A stretch of 64,000 nucleotides of DNA from DAIOEK01 sp036746315 (GTDB lineage Bacteria > Chloroflexota > Anaerolineae > Anaerolineales > Anaerolineaceae), in assembly GCA_036746315.1 (NCBI GenBank), contig DAIOEK010000003.1, positions 96,726 to 160,725 on the forward strand, read 5' to 3'. Below, piece after piece: positions 52,315 to 60,849 of the stretch (its first letter is position 1; each line of letters starts with the position of its first letter). The notes beneath the pieces are model-generated. The model was not told the DNA's origin and did not search any database. It saw only the letters and a program-made list of their open reading frames with translations. A program made the translations under genes and the position numbers.

Positions 52315-53718
52315 ATGCACAATTCAATTAGAAGAAGTCTGGGATTATTGTTGGTACTTATCCTGGCTTTCCTCCCCTATAAAGTTCACGCGCAAACATC
52401 GACTGCCACATACTCAACAACGATTACTTATCAGAATATCGGCAGTGATACAGCCCACGTCACTTTACTTTTCTACCCTGAAGACTCAAATAGTCCCATT
52501 AGCATCTCCCGACCGGATCTTGCTGTGGGAGCCAGCGCCACGGTCTCGGTAGGTAGTTTGGGCAGTTCGACTGGGTTTAGAGGCTCTGCGGTAGTGAAAG
52601 CAGATATGCAACTTGCGGTCACAATGACCCAAATACCCAACAATTCGGATATTAAAAGCCGCCCTATGGCATCTGGGTTTATTCAGGGCAGCAGTGAAAT
52701 CTGGTTCCCATTTGTATTGAAGGAAACACCTGGCACAATTATTTCTGTGCAAAATGTTGATCAAAAGCCCGTCAACCTGAAGCTAACCTTTTATTCGACC
52801 AACGGTACAGTCACCATAAATAAAAATAATGTCGCTGTTGGGTCAGCTGCTTATTTCAATTTGGATACTATGGACGAATTAAGTGTGGGCGCCTATGATG
52901 TCTATGTCAAGGCGACCCGCACTGGCTCCGACGATATCGGAAAGATTGCCGGACTGCAAATTAACCAGACCAGTTCTGCGGAAGGCACCTACGCCACGGA
53001 AAGCCTATCTCAGGCAGGTAAAAAGATCTATATGCCAGCGGCAATGTGTTACGGAGTGAGCGGTTTTTCAACCTCATACTATATTTACAATACCAGCCTG
53101 ACAGAAAGTACAACCGTCACAGTTCTATACAACAGCGGGAAAAAAGGCACTTTAACATTGTCACCTAACTATGGCACGTGGTACCATGCCTGCATGCCAA
53201 GCGGTACACAATCCGGATATAACGGTTCAGCAGTCATTACAAGTAATAACACCAATATCATCGCCTGGGGCCATATCAAGAATAATGGTCTGATCGCATC
53301 CTTCACCGGACAAACCGTTGGTTCAAATGTCCTTGCAGTTCCTTACGTGGTCTATTCAGCCTCCAAGTATACAAACAGTACGCGTCAACGCACCATGATA
53401 TATATCCAGAATCTTGGCTCCAGCCTGGCAAAAGGTGCTGTAAAGGTCAAATATTACGACAAGAACGGGAATCTGGTTGGAACACATTCGCTTGGCTCAA
53501 TGGGAAACGGTGCCAGAATTGAATCCAATCCCACCAGCATCGGTAGCGCTGGATCGGAATTTGGTTACTATTCGGATGGCACATCGGGTGGCTCGGCGGT
53601 CATCGAGGCTCCTGCCGGCAGTAACATTATGGCAGTGGCTTGGGTGCATTGGAATCCATCCAAAGACCTATACCGTGGCGAAGCATATAACGCCATTCCA
53701 ATCATGCTTGCCCCATAA
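52315..53718 (+). CDS. Secreted repeat protein, four beta-sandwich-like units
   Basis: 467 residues. Signal peptide (ILAFLPYKVHAQ). About four repeats of ~100 residues, each opening with a strand and an N: ITYQNIGSDTAHVTLLFY, ISVQNVDQKPVNLKLTFY, YIYNTSLTESTTVTVLY, IYIQNLGSSLAKGAVKVKYY, and each later containing a Gly-rich GSAV strand (RGSAVVK, NGSAVI, GGSAVIEA). No cell-wall anchor. Probably an extracellular or surface protein; function unknown. GAGAGGAGAGAAAG precedes the ATG. Confidence 0.72.
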   Translation: MHNSIRRSLGLLLVLILAFLPYKVHAQTSTATYSTTITYQNIGSDTAHVTLLFYPEDSNSPISISRPDLAVGASATVSVGSLGSSTGFRGSAVVKADMQLAVTMTQIPNNSDIKSRPMASGFIQGSSEIWFPFVLKETPGTIISVQNVDQKPVNLKLTFYSTNGTVTINKNNVAVGSAAYFNLDTMDELSVGAYDVYVKATRTGSDDIGKIAGLQINQTSSAEGTYATESLSQAGKKIYMPAAMCYGVSGFSTSYYIYNTSLTESTTVTVLYNSGKKGTLTLSPNYGTWYHACMPSGTQSGYNGSAVITSNNTNIIAWGHIKNNGLIASFTGQTVGSNVLAVPYVVYSASKYTNSTRQRTMIYIQNLGSSLAKGAVKVKYYDKNGNLVGTHSLGSMGNGARIESNPTSIGSAGSEFGYYSDGTSGGSAVIEAPAGSNIMAVAWVHWNPSKDLYRGEAYNAIPIMLAP

Positions 53719-53735
53719 AAGAACAGCCTGTTATC

Positions 53736-53766
53736 AAAAAAACGAAGCCCTGGTGCTTCGTTTTTT
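53736..53766. terminator. Bidirectional terminator
   Basis: ACGAAGC / GCTTCGT stem flanked by A-run and T-run (53736-53766), serving the repeat protein on plus and mntP on minus. Confidence 0.85.
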
Positions 53767-53774
53767 AATTGTGA

Positions 53775-54341
53775 TTATCCGATTATTCCAAGATGGCTTA
53801 ATACAATGCGCAAACCTATCCCAATCAACAGTACCCCGCCAAGAATTTCCATTCGTTTACCAAATTTCTCGCCCAACCTATCGCCCACGCGTAGCCCAAT
53901 CAGGGAGAGTAGAGATGTAACAATGCCAATGATTAACACCGACTGTAGTATGGATGCATCGATAAATGCCATGCTCAACCCTACAGCCAAAGCATCAATA
54001 CTGGTCGCCACGCAGAGGACCATTAAAAATCCACCTTTAGACGGATTCTGTTCATAGCATTTTTCTTCACTAGCAAAACCGGATCGAATCATATTAATGC
54101 CAACAAATGCCAGCAATACCAAAGCGACCCAATGATCAAACGGATTAATCCAGCGGGAAATTGTTGAGCCGGCCAGCCAGCCCACGAGAGTCATCATTCC
54201 TTGAAAAAAACCAAAGTGAAAAGCCAGCCTGAAAATTGAGCGTGGGTCATTGGCACGCCGTGATGTTCCAACCCCCAATGAAACAGCGAAAGCATCCATT
54301 GCCAACCCGCCAGCAATAATAACTGAGGTGAGATAAGCCAT
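53775..54341 (-). CDS. mntP: Manganese efflux pump MntP
   Basis: About 188 residues with six TM helices and the family signature: AGGLAMDAFAVSLGVG (the AMDAFAVS motif) and ATSIDALAVGLSMAFID (SIDALAVG). The Asp residues within these repeats are the metal-path residues of MntP. I start at ATG 54341; a TATAAT lies a few bases upstream, so the mRNA may be leaderless. A TTG at 54350 is an alternative. Confidence 0.93.
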   Translation of the reverse strand: MAYLTSVIIAGGLAMDAFAVSLGVGTSRRANDPRSIFRLAFHFGFFQGMMTLVGWLAGSTISRWINPFDHWVALVLLAFVGINMIRSGFASEEKCYEQNPSKGGFLMVLCVATSIDALAVGLSMAFIDASILQSVLIIGIVTSLLSLIGLRVGDRLGEKFGKRMEILGGVLLIGIGLRIVLSHLGIIG

Positions 54342-54375
54342 AACCGCCAATTATAACTGATGGGAACAGATTAAT

Positions 54376-54404
54376 AAAAAGCCTTCCTCGTAAAGAAGAA
54401 GGCT
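54376..54404 (-). terminator. Terminator of the small lipoprotein gene
   Basis: AGCCTTC / GAAGGCT stem with an 11-base loop, followed on the minus strand by TTTTTATT. Confidence 0.7.
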
Positions 54405-54430
54405 GGCAAACACGGATCAAAGGATCACGA

Positions 54431-54862
54431 TCAATAATTAACCTCAATCGTACCCAAGTCTACCGTTTCTCCACCTTGAGCAATGATCACAATCGGTTCA
54501 CCTGTATTATCTTGATAAAACTTATAGTCCGTCATAGGATCACCAATAATAAGCAAATACTCGCCTGCGGTGACTTCGCCGATTTCAAAGAAGCCTTGCT
54601 TATCCGTGATCACAGATGGACTGGAACCAGTGTCATACAAAAATGCAGCTTTACCATCCTGACGAAAAACCTGGGCAAAATGCACTGGCATTTGGGGTAG
54701 CGAAGATCCCTCCGCAGAGGCCAATGTACCCGTAATAACCGCAACACCCGGAATGATTTTGGGTGCAGATTGTTTGCTCATGATGCCTTCCACATCCGAT
54801 ACAACATGGCAACCAGTCAAAAGTATACTGAATATGATGCATAGAAATAGGACTTTTTTCAT
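54431..54862 (-). CDS. Small lipoprotein with a carboxypeptidase-regulatory-like beta domain
   Basis: 143 residues. Lipobox LTGC (residue ~18). The core SVITDKQGFFEIGEVTAGEYLLII is the CarboxypepD_reg/SpaA-like repeat pattern (TDxxGxFxxxxVxxGxYxLxI). Ends in a strand VDLGTIEVNY. Likely an anchored surface module; partner unknown. Confidence 0.65.
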   Translation of the reverse strand: MKKVLFLCIIFSILLTGCHVVSDVEGIMSKQSAPKIIPGVAVITGTLASAEGSSLPQMPVHFAQVFRQDGKAAFLYDTGSSPSVITDKQGFFEIGEVTAGEYLLIIGDPMTDYKFYQDNTGEPIVIIAQGGETVDLGTIEVNY

Positions 54863-55071
54863 TTTATGCTCCTATCTTGTCTTGTTTTTTCTCGTGCAAG
54901 ATACTTACCAAATCTATCTACAATACCCATTTGCGACTTTTTACCCGGGTTTTATAGCAGAAATGTAGGGGGTGGTTGATAATCTCATTAGTTGTAATGT
55001 GAATAGGGAGTTCAAAACCGGCAAATGAGCTAGAGTATCCAGTAAGATGGTTGTAGGTGTATTATTTAAAA

Positions 55072-57168
55072 ATGCCAATAAAGAAACTCGCAGTAATTAT
55101 TGAAAAATATCGATGGATCCCATGGGCTATATTTGGCGCCCTATTTATAATATTGATTACACTCGGATATATTCTATTCCTATCCGATCTTCGGGAATAT
55201 CTTAATCTGGAGGAACGTAATTGGTTGCAAGAAAGGGAAGTGTTACGTTTTGCACCCGACCCCGATTTTCCGCCTATTGAGTATTTCGATGAAAATGGGA
55301 ACTACCGTGGTTTAACATCTGAATATTTTAATATTATTCAAAAAAGATTGAAAATCCCGATTGAAATAGTTCAATACGACACCTGGCAGGACGTACTAAA
55401 TGCCGCCCAAGATCGAGAAATTGATGGCATAACTGCGGCGCAGCCGTCGGCAGAAAGATCCAAATATTTAAACTTCACACAATCCTTTTTAAATATTCCG
55501 AATGTAATCATTACCCGCCGAGATTATCTGGGAACTTTACAATTGAAATCCATGGACGGGTGGACGATTTCGATTACCCGTGGGTATGCCATGGAGGAAT
55601 ATCTTCGCCAAAATTATCCTTATATTACAATCCAGCCTGTAGATAACGATTTGGTGGCGCTTCAAAATGTTTCTTTTGGACGCGCTGATGCCGCCATAGT
55701 AAATCTTGCAATTGCAACCACATTAATACAGGAACATGGCATAACCAACCTGAGAGTCGCCGGAGATTCTGGCAAGGATAACCCACTTGCCATCGCCGTG
55801 AGATCTGATGAACCGATTCTTCTCAGCATCATGGAAAAAGGGCTGGACACAATAACCCCAGTGGAGCGCGAACAAATTTACAAACGTTGGATTGATCTTC
55901 CAGATGATAATAAAGTTTTCAATCCTTCTTTTTGGATTGTTATTTTTTGGATACTGGTTATTATTACTGCTTTTCTTGGCCTCGTTTTATTCTGGAATAA
56001 TACTTTGCAACTTCAGGTGAAGATTAAAACCACAGAACTGAACCAGGAATTAACCGAAAAAGAGTTCGCAGAAGCCAGGTTGAGCCAGCAACTGGATAAC
56101 CTGTCTGCGTTGAGGGCTGTTGGCACCGCGATCACCGCCAGCATGGATTTGCCACTCACCTTAAACATCTTACTTGATCAAATTACTTCTAAATTAAGTA
56201 TCGATGCCTGTAGTATCTTGCTATTGAACCCCTATTCCCGTGCATTGGAACGAATGGCAGAACGGGGCTTTCGCACCCCATATCTGCGGGGTGTATCCAG
56301 TTCTATGAGCGGTAACAGTTTTGCATGGAATGTTATTCGCACCAGGAAATTGATCATTGAAGATCAATTGAATCCAGGCATGGAAGGGCTGGATCAGGCA
56401 CTTCTTGAAGTAGAAAATTTTGTTAACTATATTGGAGCACCTTTAATATCAAAAGGTGCAGTAAAAGGTGTATTGGAAATTTATAATCGCACCTCATTAC
56501 CAAAGGATGGAGTTTGGGTGGAATTTCTGGAAGCAATGGCAAGTCAAGCGGCTATTGCACTGGATAATACTGCCTTGTTCCAGGATTTACAGCGGGCAAA
56601 TCTCGATCTGACCCTGGCATATGATGCAACGATTGAAGGCTGGGCACATGCTTTGGAGTTACGTGACGGCGCCACGGAAGGTCATTCACAGCGGGTAACC
56701 AAACTCACTCTTGATTTGGCTGGCAAAATGGGTATACCCGATGAAGATCTCATTCATATTCGACGAGGCGCATTTTTGCATGACATCGGGAAAATGGGTA
56801 TACCGGATAACATCCTGCTGAAACCCGGGCCATTGACACCTGACGAGTGGGAAACAATGAAAAAGCACCCGGTGTATGCTTATGAAATGCTCCGCAGCAT
56901 TGATTACCTTCAGCCAGCTTTGGATATTCCGCATTATCACCATGAAAAGTATGACGGTACGGGATACCCGACAGGATTGAAGGGGGAACAAATTCCTCTT
57001 CCCGCCCGGATATTCGCTATAATTGATGTCTGGGACGCGCTTACATCAGACCGACCTTATCGAAAATCTTGGGCTGAAGATAAGGTATTTGAATACATTC
57101 GTGAAAATGCAGGAATTCATTTTGACCCGACGATTACAGAAGAATTTCTAAAACTGGTACAAGGATAG
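55072..57168 (+). CDS. Membrane sensor with solute-binding, GAF and HD-GYP domains
   Basis: About 698 residues from ATG 55072 (a GTG at 55057 is possible). TM1, then a periplasmic-type SBP_bac_3 domain (VLRFAPDPDFPPIEYFDENGNYRGL, ITRGYAMEEYLRQNYPYI), TM2 (about 285-310), a GAF domain, and C-terminal HD-GYP: HDIGKMGIPDNILLKPG, HYHHEKYDGTGYPTGLKG, IFAIIDVWDALTSDRPYR. Both catalytic signatures are intact, so it should degrade c-di-GMP in response to a small extracellular ligand (amino-acid-like by domain type). Confidence 0.92.
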   Translation: MPIKKLAVIIEKYRWIPWAIFGALFIILITLGYILFLSDLREYLNLEERNWLQEREVLRFAPDPDFPPIEYFDENGNYRGLTSEYFNIIQKRLKIPIEIVQYDTWQDVLNAAQDREIDGITAAQPSAERSKYLNFTQSFLNIPNVIITRRDYLGTLQLKSMDGWTISITRGYAMEEYLRQNYPYITIQPVDNDLVALQNVSFGRADAAIVNLAIATTLIQEHGITNLRVAGDSGKDNPLAIAVRSDEPILLSIMEKGLDTITPVEREQIYKRWIDLPDDNKVFNPSFWIVIFWILVIITAFLGLVLFWNNTLQLQVKIKTTELNQELTEKEFAEARLSQQLDNLSALRAVGTAITASMDLPLTLNILLDQITSKLSIDACSILLLNPYSRALERMAERGFRTPYLRGVSSSMSGNSFAWNVIRTRKLIIEDQLNPGMEGLDQALLEVENFVNYIGAPLISKGAVKGVLEIYNRTSLPKDGVWVEFLEAMASQAAIALDNTALFQDLQRANLDLTLAYDATIEGWAHALELRDGATEGHSQRVTKLTLDLAGKMGIPDEDLIHIRRGAFLHDIGKMGIPDNILLKPGPLTPDEWETMKKHPVYAYEMLRSIDYLQPALDIPHYHHEKYDGTGYPTGLKGEQIPLPARIFAIIDVWDALTSDRPYRKSWAEDKVFEYIRENAGIHFDPTITEEFLKLVQG

Positions 57169-57188
57169 TTGCGATACCCCAAAGCTGC

Positions 57189-57218
57189 TTGACAAAATAG
57201 ATGTACTTGTGCACTATA
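57189..57218 (+). promoter_or_regulatory. Promoter of second SRPBCC gene
   Basis: TTGACA (57189-57194), 18-bp spacer, ACTATA (57213-57218), only 8 bases before the ATG. Either a near-leaderless promoter or chance. Confidence 0.4.
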
Positions 57219-57225
57219 TGAAGAT

Positions 57226-57678
57226 ATGGAAGAAATCCAACTTTCATTACATTTACCCGTTTCACCAGAAACAGTATTCAAAGCCTGGCTCGATGGTAAA
57301 TCCCATCGGAATTTTACCGGCGGAGATGCGGTAATTGATGCCCGTCAGGGAGGAAATTTTTCTGCCTGGGGTGGCTACATCACAGGCATAATTCTTAAGA
57401 TTGAACCTTATCGCAGGGTGGTGCAATCCTGGCGTACTACAGACTTTCATGCAATAGATCCTTCATCCACTCTGGAATTGACTTTTGAAAAAGAAAATGA
57501 GGGTACCCTATTAACTTTGCACCATAGTGATATTCCCAAGGGACAGGGGGAAAAATATAAAACCGGATGGGAAGAATCCTACTTGATTCCCATGTTGGGC
57601 TATTTTTCGATGCTGGCTGAAAAAAACGAAAAGCAGTCAGACTCTACCGAACATCTCCCACCGGATGATCTGCCTTAA
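57226..57678 (+). CDS. SRPBCC/AHSA1-domain protein, copy 2
   Basis: 150 residues, same fold and motifs as the 45206-45613 protein: LPVSPETVFKAWLDGKSHRNF, GGNFSAWGGYITGIILKIEP, VVQSWRTTDF, HHSDIPKGQGEKYKTGWEESYLIPMLGYF (short core GWEESYLIPMLGYF). It has an extra acidic C-terminal tail. Lies between the HD-GYP sensor and the cobalamin riboswitch. Confidence 0.85.
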   Translation: MEEIQLSLHLPVSPETVFKAWLDGKSHRNFTGGDAVIDARQGGNFSAWGGYITGIILKIEPYRRVVQSWRTTDFHAIDPSSTLELTFEKENEGTLLTLHHSDIPKGQGEKYKTGWEESYLIPMLGYFSMLAEKNEKQSDSTEHLPPDDLP

Positions 57679-57729
57679 GAAAAATTGACGCAGGTGATCG
57701 AGTGATGTAGAATATGTTTACAACTGAAT

Positions 57730-57920
57730 AGGCAGTCAAGGTGCCTTTCCCCCGGATGGGAAGGCTTAATGGCGAAACCGGTGACATCCTAAAATGAAGT
57801 CCGGTGCTGTCGCGCAACTGTAGGGATATTTTAATATCCGAGCCAGGTCGCCCGCCTTACTGTAGTTACCACATCCTCGCGTAAAGGAGGTGCCATTATT
57901 GGAATAGAGAGTCCAATCAC
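57730..57920 (+). promoter_or_regulatory. Adenosylcobalamin riboswitch
   Basis: The class I cobalamin core is recognisable: GGTGCC at the 5' side, AATGGCGAAACCGGTG, GCTGTCGCGCAACTGTAG, and GAGCCAGGTCGCCCGCC, then a 3' stem region. Boundaries are approximate. It is followed by an intrinsic terminator and the btuFCD operon, so cobalamin should repress. Confidence 0.9.
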
Positions 57921-57925
57921 TCCAA

Positions 57926-57950
57926 AACCTGTCGCGCGACAGGTTTTTTT
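57926..57950 (+). terminator. Cobalamin riboswitch terminator
   Basis: AACCTGTCG / CGACAGGTT stem (57926-57934, 57937-57945) with a 2-base loop and T-run. The small nominal loop means the inner base pairs probably open in RNA. Confidence 0.85.
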
Positions 57951-57976
57951 ATTAGAACATTACTAAGGAGACTCTT

Positions 57977-58897
57977 ATGAAAATACGTTACCCACGAATA
58001 GCAAAGCTTCTATTGGCTTTCTTTGCCTTATTCGTTTTGGCTGCCTGTAATCCGGGCACTGGCGAAAAATCATCGCCGGTCAGCTATACCGATGGACTTG
58101 GTAGAACAATTACTTTGGATAAAACACCACAACGAATCATTTCGCTGGCAGCTTCAAATACTGAAGTGTTATTCGCAGTTGGTGCAAAAGAACAAGTAGT
58201 CGGCAGAGATGAATTCTCCAACTACCCGGTTGAAGTCGAGAACCTGCCCAGTGTAGGCGGTTCCATGGGAAATTACAGTATAGAGCAAATAATAGCCCTG
58301 GAGCCGGATTTATTGCTCGCGGCAGAAATAAACACTCCCGAACAGATTAAATCGTTTGAAGAACTGGATCTGCCCGTATATTACCTGGCTAACCCAAAGG
58401 ACCTGGACGGGTTGTATGCGAATCTGTTAACGATAGGCAAAATCACCGGGAATGAAAAAACAGCATCGGAACTGGTTGCATCTCTCAAAGAGAGGGTCGC
58501 CAAAGTCCAAAAGATGGAACAGCCCGCCAACCCGATACCAGTTTTCTATGAACTGGATGGCAGTGACCCCACCAAACCCTGGACTCCCGGAAAAGGTACA
58601 TACCTCGATCTGCTGCTCACCATGGCAGGCGGTGAAAACATTGGATCCATTGCTGGAGATGGCTGGCTGCAAATCAGCCAGGAAGCCATCATTGCTGCCA
58701 ACCCACAGGTAATTTTGTTAGGAGATGCGGCATATGGCATTACACCGGAAATGGTTGCCGAACGTAGTGGCTGGGATCAGATCAGTGCAATTAAGGATGG
58801 CAGGGTACTGCCGTTTGATGATAATCTTGTCAGCCGGCCTGGTCCGCGATTGGTGGATGGATTGGAACAATTGGCAAATATTCTTCGCCAACAATAA
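57977..58897 (+). CDS. btuF: Cobalamin-binding lipoprotein BtuF
   Basis: 306 residues. Lipobox LAAC at about residue 23. Peripla_BP_2 fold: TDGLGRTITLDKTPQRIISLAASNTEVLFAVGA, the GVG/EFSNYP region, and VPVFYELDG-like SNPIPVFYELD. AAGGAGAC precedes the ATG. Downstream of a cobalamin riboswitch with BtuC and BtuD partners, so a cobalamin (or cobinamide) ligand is likely. Confidence 0.92.
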   Translation: MKIRYPRIAKLLLAFFALFVLAACNPGTGEKSSPVSYTDGLGRTITLDKTPQRIISLAASNTEVLFAVGAKEQVVGRDEFSNYPVEVENLPSVGGSMGNYSIEQIIALEPDLLLAAEINTPEQIKSFEELDLPVYYLANPKDLDGLYANLLTIGKITGNEKTASELVASLKERVAKVQKMEQPANPIPVFYELDGSDPTKPWTPGKGTYLDLLLTMAGGENIGSIAGDGWLQISQEAIIAANPQVILLGDAAYGITPEMVAERSGWDQISAIKDGRVLPFDDNLVSRPGPRLVDGLEQLANILRQQ

Positions 58898-58908
58898 GAG
58901 GAGATGAA

Positions 58909-59934
58909 TTGAAAAGCCGCGTATCCCCATTTCTTTTCAGCATATTGCTAACGTTTGGTGCTGCGATTTTGAGCCTGCTGATCGGTAGTGTATCCATTCC
59001 AATGAATACATTGATTAAGCTTGCTGCTGAATGGCTGGGGATACCGGCAACAGAAGCAGTATCTGCAGTACATCGGACAATTCTTTTGGATATCAGACTG
59101 CCGCGCACAGTTCTAATCGCACTGACCGGAGCATCATTAGCCGGATCAGGAGCAGCGTACCAGGGTCTGTTTCGCAACCCGTTGGCAGATCCATATCTGA
59201 TAGGCGTAGCTTCAGGAGCCGGACTCGGTGCAGTCATAGCGATGAGCATCAACTTTCCGGATACCACTCTTGGTATGTTTACCATTCCCATGGCTGCTTT
59301 TCTATCGGGTTTGCTCACTATCTTTCTTGTTTATATGCTTGCCCGAGTGGGAAAAACCGTCCCCATAACCAACCTGCTTCTAGCAGGCGTTTCAATCAGT
59401 TCCTTCTGTACTGCACTTACCTCTTTCCTCATGATCCAATCGCAAAATGAGCTTCGCCGGGCAATCATCTGGCTTCTTGGTGGTGCTACGCTCAGCGGCT
59501 GGAAGCCGGTATTTGCCATGCTGCCATATACCCTTATTGGCTTGAGCAGCTTATACTTTCTAAGCTATTCACTCAATGTGTTGCAATTTGGCGAAGAGCA
59601 AGCCAGTCAATTGGGATTACGGGTGGATAGAATAAAAAAATTGATCATCCTCTCATCTTCGCTAACTGCTGCCGCAGCGGTAGCTTTTAGCGGGATAATT
59701 GGTTTTATCGGGCTGATCGTTCCCCACATGGTAAGAATCCTCTGGACCGCTGATTATCGAAAATTAATCCCACTTTCCATATTACTGGGAAGTTCTTTAT
59801 TGCTCCTAACAGATATCCTTGCCAGAGTTGCAATCGCTCCACAAGAGATACCCCTTGGCGTGATCACCGCGTTGGTGGGCGCTCCATTCTTTTTATGGGT
59901 ACTCCGACGCTCAAAACAACAGGCTTTCTGGTAA
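58909..59934 (+). CDS. btuC: Cobalamin ABC permease BtuC
   Basis: 341 residues, TTG start 58909 with AGAGGAGA upstream. FecCD family with ten TM helices: LLDIRLPRTVLIALTGASLAGSGAAYQGLFRNPLADPYLIGVASGAGLGA (core RLPRTVLIALTGASLAGSG) and GIIGFIGLIVPHMVRIL. Eleven bases after btuF. Confidence 0.93.
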   Translation: MKSRVSPFLFSILLTFGAAILSLLIGSVSIPMNTLIKLAAEWLGIPATEAVSAVHRTILLDIRLPRTVLIALTGASLAGSGAAYQGLFRNPLADPYLIGVASGAGLGAVIAMSINFPDTTLGMFTIPMAAFLSGLLTIFLVYMLARVGKTVPITNLLLAGVSISSFCTALTSFLMIQSQNELRRAIIWLLGGATLSGWKPVFAMLPYTLIGLSSLYFLSYSLNVLQFGEEQASQLGLRVDRIKKLIILSSSLTAAAAVAFSGIIGFIGLIVPHMVRILWTADYRKLIPLSILLGSSLLLLTDILARVAIAPQEIPLGVITALVGAPFFLWVLRRSKQQAFW

Positions 59935-59938
59935 AAAT

Positions 59939-60715
59939 ATGCAAGAACATATCTTACGCATAAATAATCTCCTCGCAGGCTATGGTAAACAGCAGGTCTT
60001 ACATGATATTACGTTGTCTGTAAACCCAGGTGAAGTGGCTGCCTTGATTGGGCCAAATGGCTCTGGAAAATCCACATTATTAAAGACCATCAGTGGTGTG
60101 CTCCCAGTCTGGAACGGTAATATACACATAGATGGCTACAATACAATGCAGATCACTTCTCAAGAACGTGCCCGCTTGATTTCGGTCATTCCTCAGGCAA
60201 GAAATTTGCCGCCAGCCTTTACCGCCAGGGAAGTGGTCAGCTTAGGCAGAACACCATATGTCAGCTGGTTGGGTAAATTAAAAAAGGAAGATGTGGACCA
60301 AATTGAGCAGGCAATGTCACGTACAGACACACTTCACCTGGCAAACCGGCAGATGGGAGAACTATCTGGTGGGGAACAACAACGTGTCTTAGTCGCGCGT
60401 GCCATTGCACAACAGCCCAAGGTCTTGCTGCTGGACGAACCCACAACCCATTTGGATGTTTCATACCAACACAGCCTAATGAAACTGGTCGTAAGTCTTG
60501 CCCACCAAGACCATGTAACTGTATTGATGGCAGTGCACGACCTGGACCTGGTCTCTGTATTTGCAGATTCAGCTTGCCTTTTGGTAAGCGGCAGGATAGT
60601 GGCTGCCGGCACCCCGGAAAATGTTCTCCAACGGAATATATTACGTCAGGTATATAAAGTGGATATGGAAGTTGAAAAGTTAGAATCTGGTAAGTTGCAC
60701 GTTTATATTTCGTGA
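59939..60715 (+). CDS. btuD: Cobalamin ABC ATPase BtuD
   Basis: 258 residues. Walker A GPNGSGKSTLLKTISG, signature LSGGEQQRVLVARAIAQQP, Walker B LLLDEPTTHLDVSYQ, H-loop VHDLD. Usual length for a FecE/BtuD ATPase. Last gene of the riboswitch-controlled operon. Confidence 0.93.
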   Translation: MQEHILRINNLLAGYGKQQVLHDITLSVNPGEVAALIGPNGSGKSTLLKTISGVLPVWNGNIHIDGYNTMQITSQERARLISVIPQARNLPPAFTAREVVSLGRTPYVSWLGKLKKEDVDQIEQAMSRTDTLHLANRQMGELSGGEQQRVLVARAIAQQPKVLLLDEPTTHLDVSYQHSLMKLVVSLAHQDHVTVLMAVHDLDLVSVFADSACLLVSGRIVAAGTPENVLQRNILRQVYKVDMEVEKLESGKLHVYIS

Positions 60716-60849
60716 GTTTTCATTAGAAAATTCTAAACATCCTTATACAAGAATTAAAACATCAGTTAACTTCGTTGACCCACTCCCCACGTTACATTAC
60801 TATAAAGGTAATTATTGTCTTATTAATAGGCCCAATGTCGGGAGGCATT

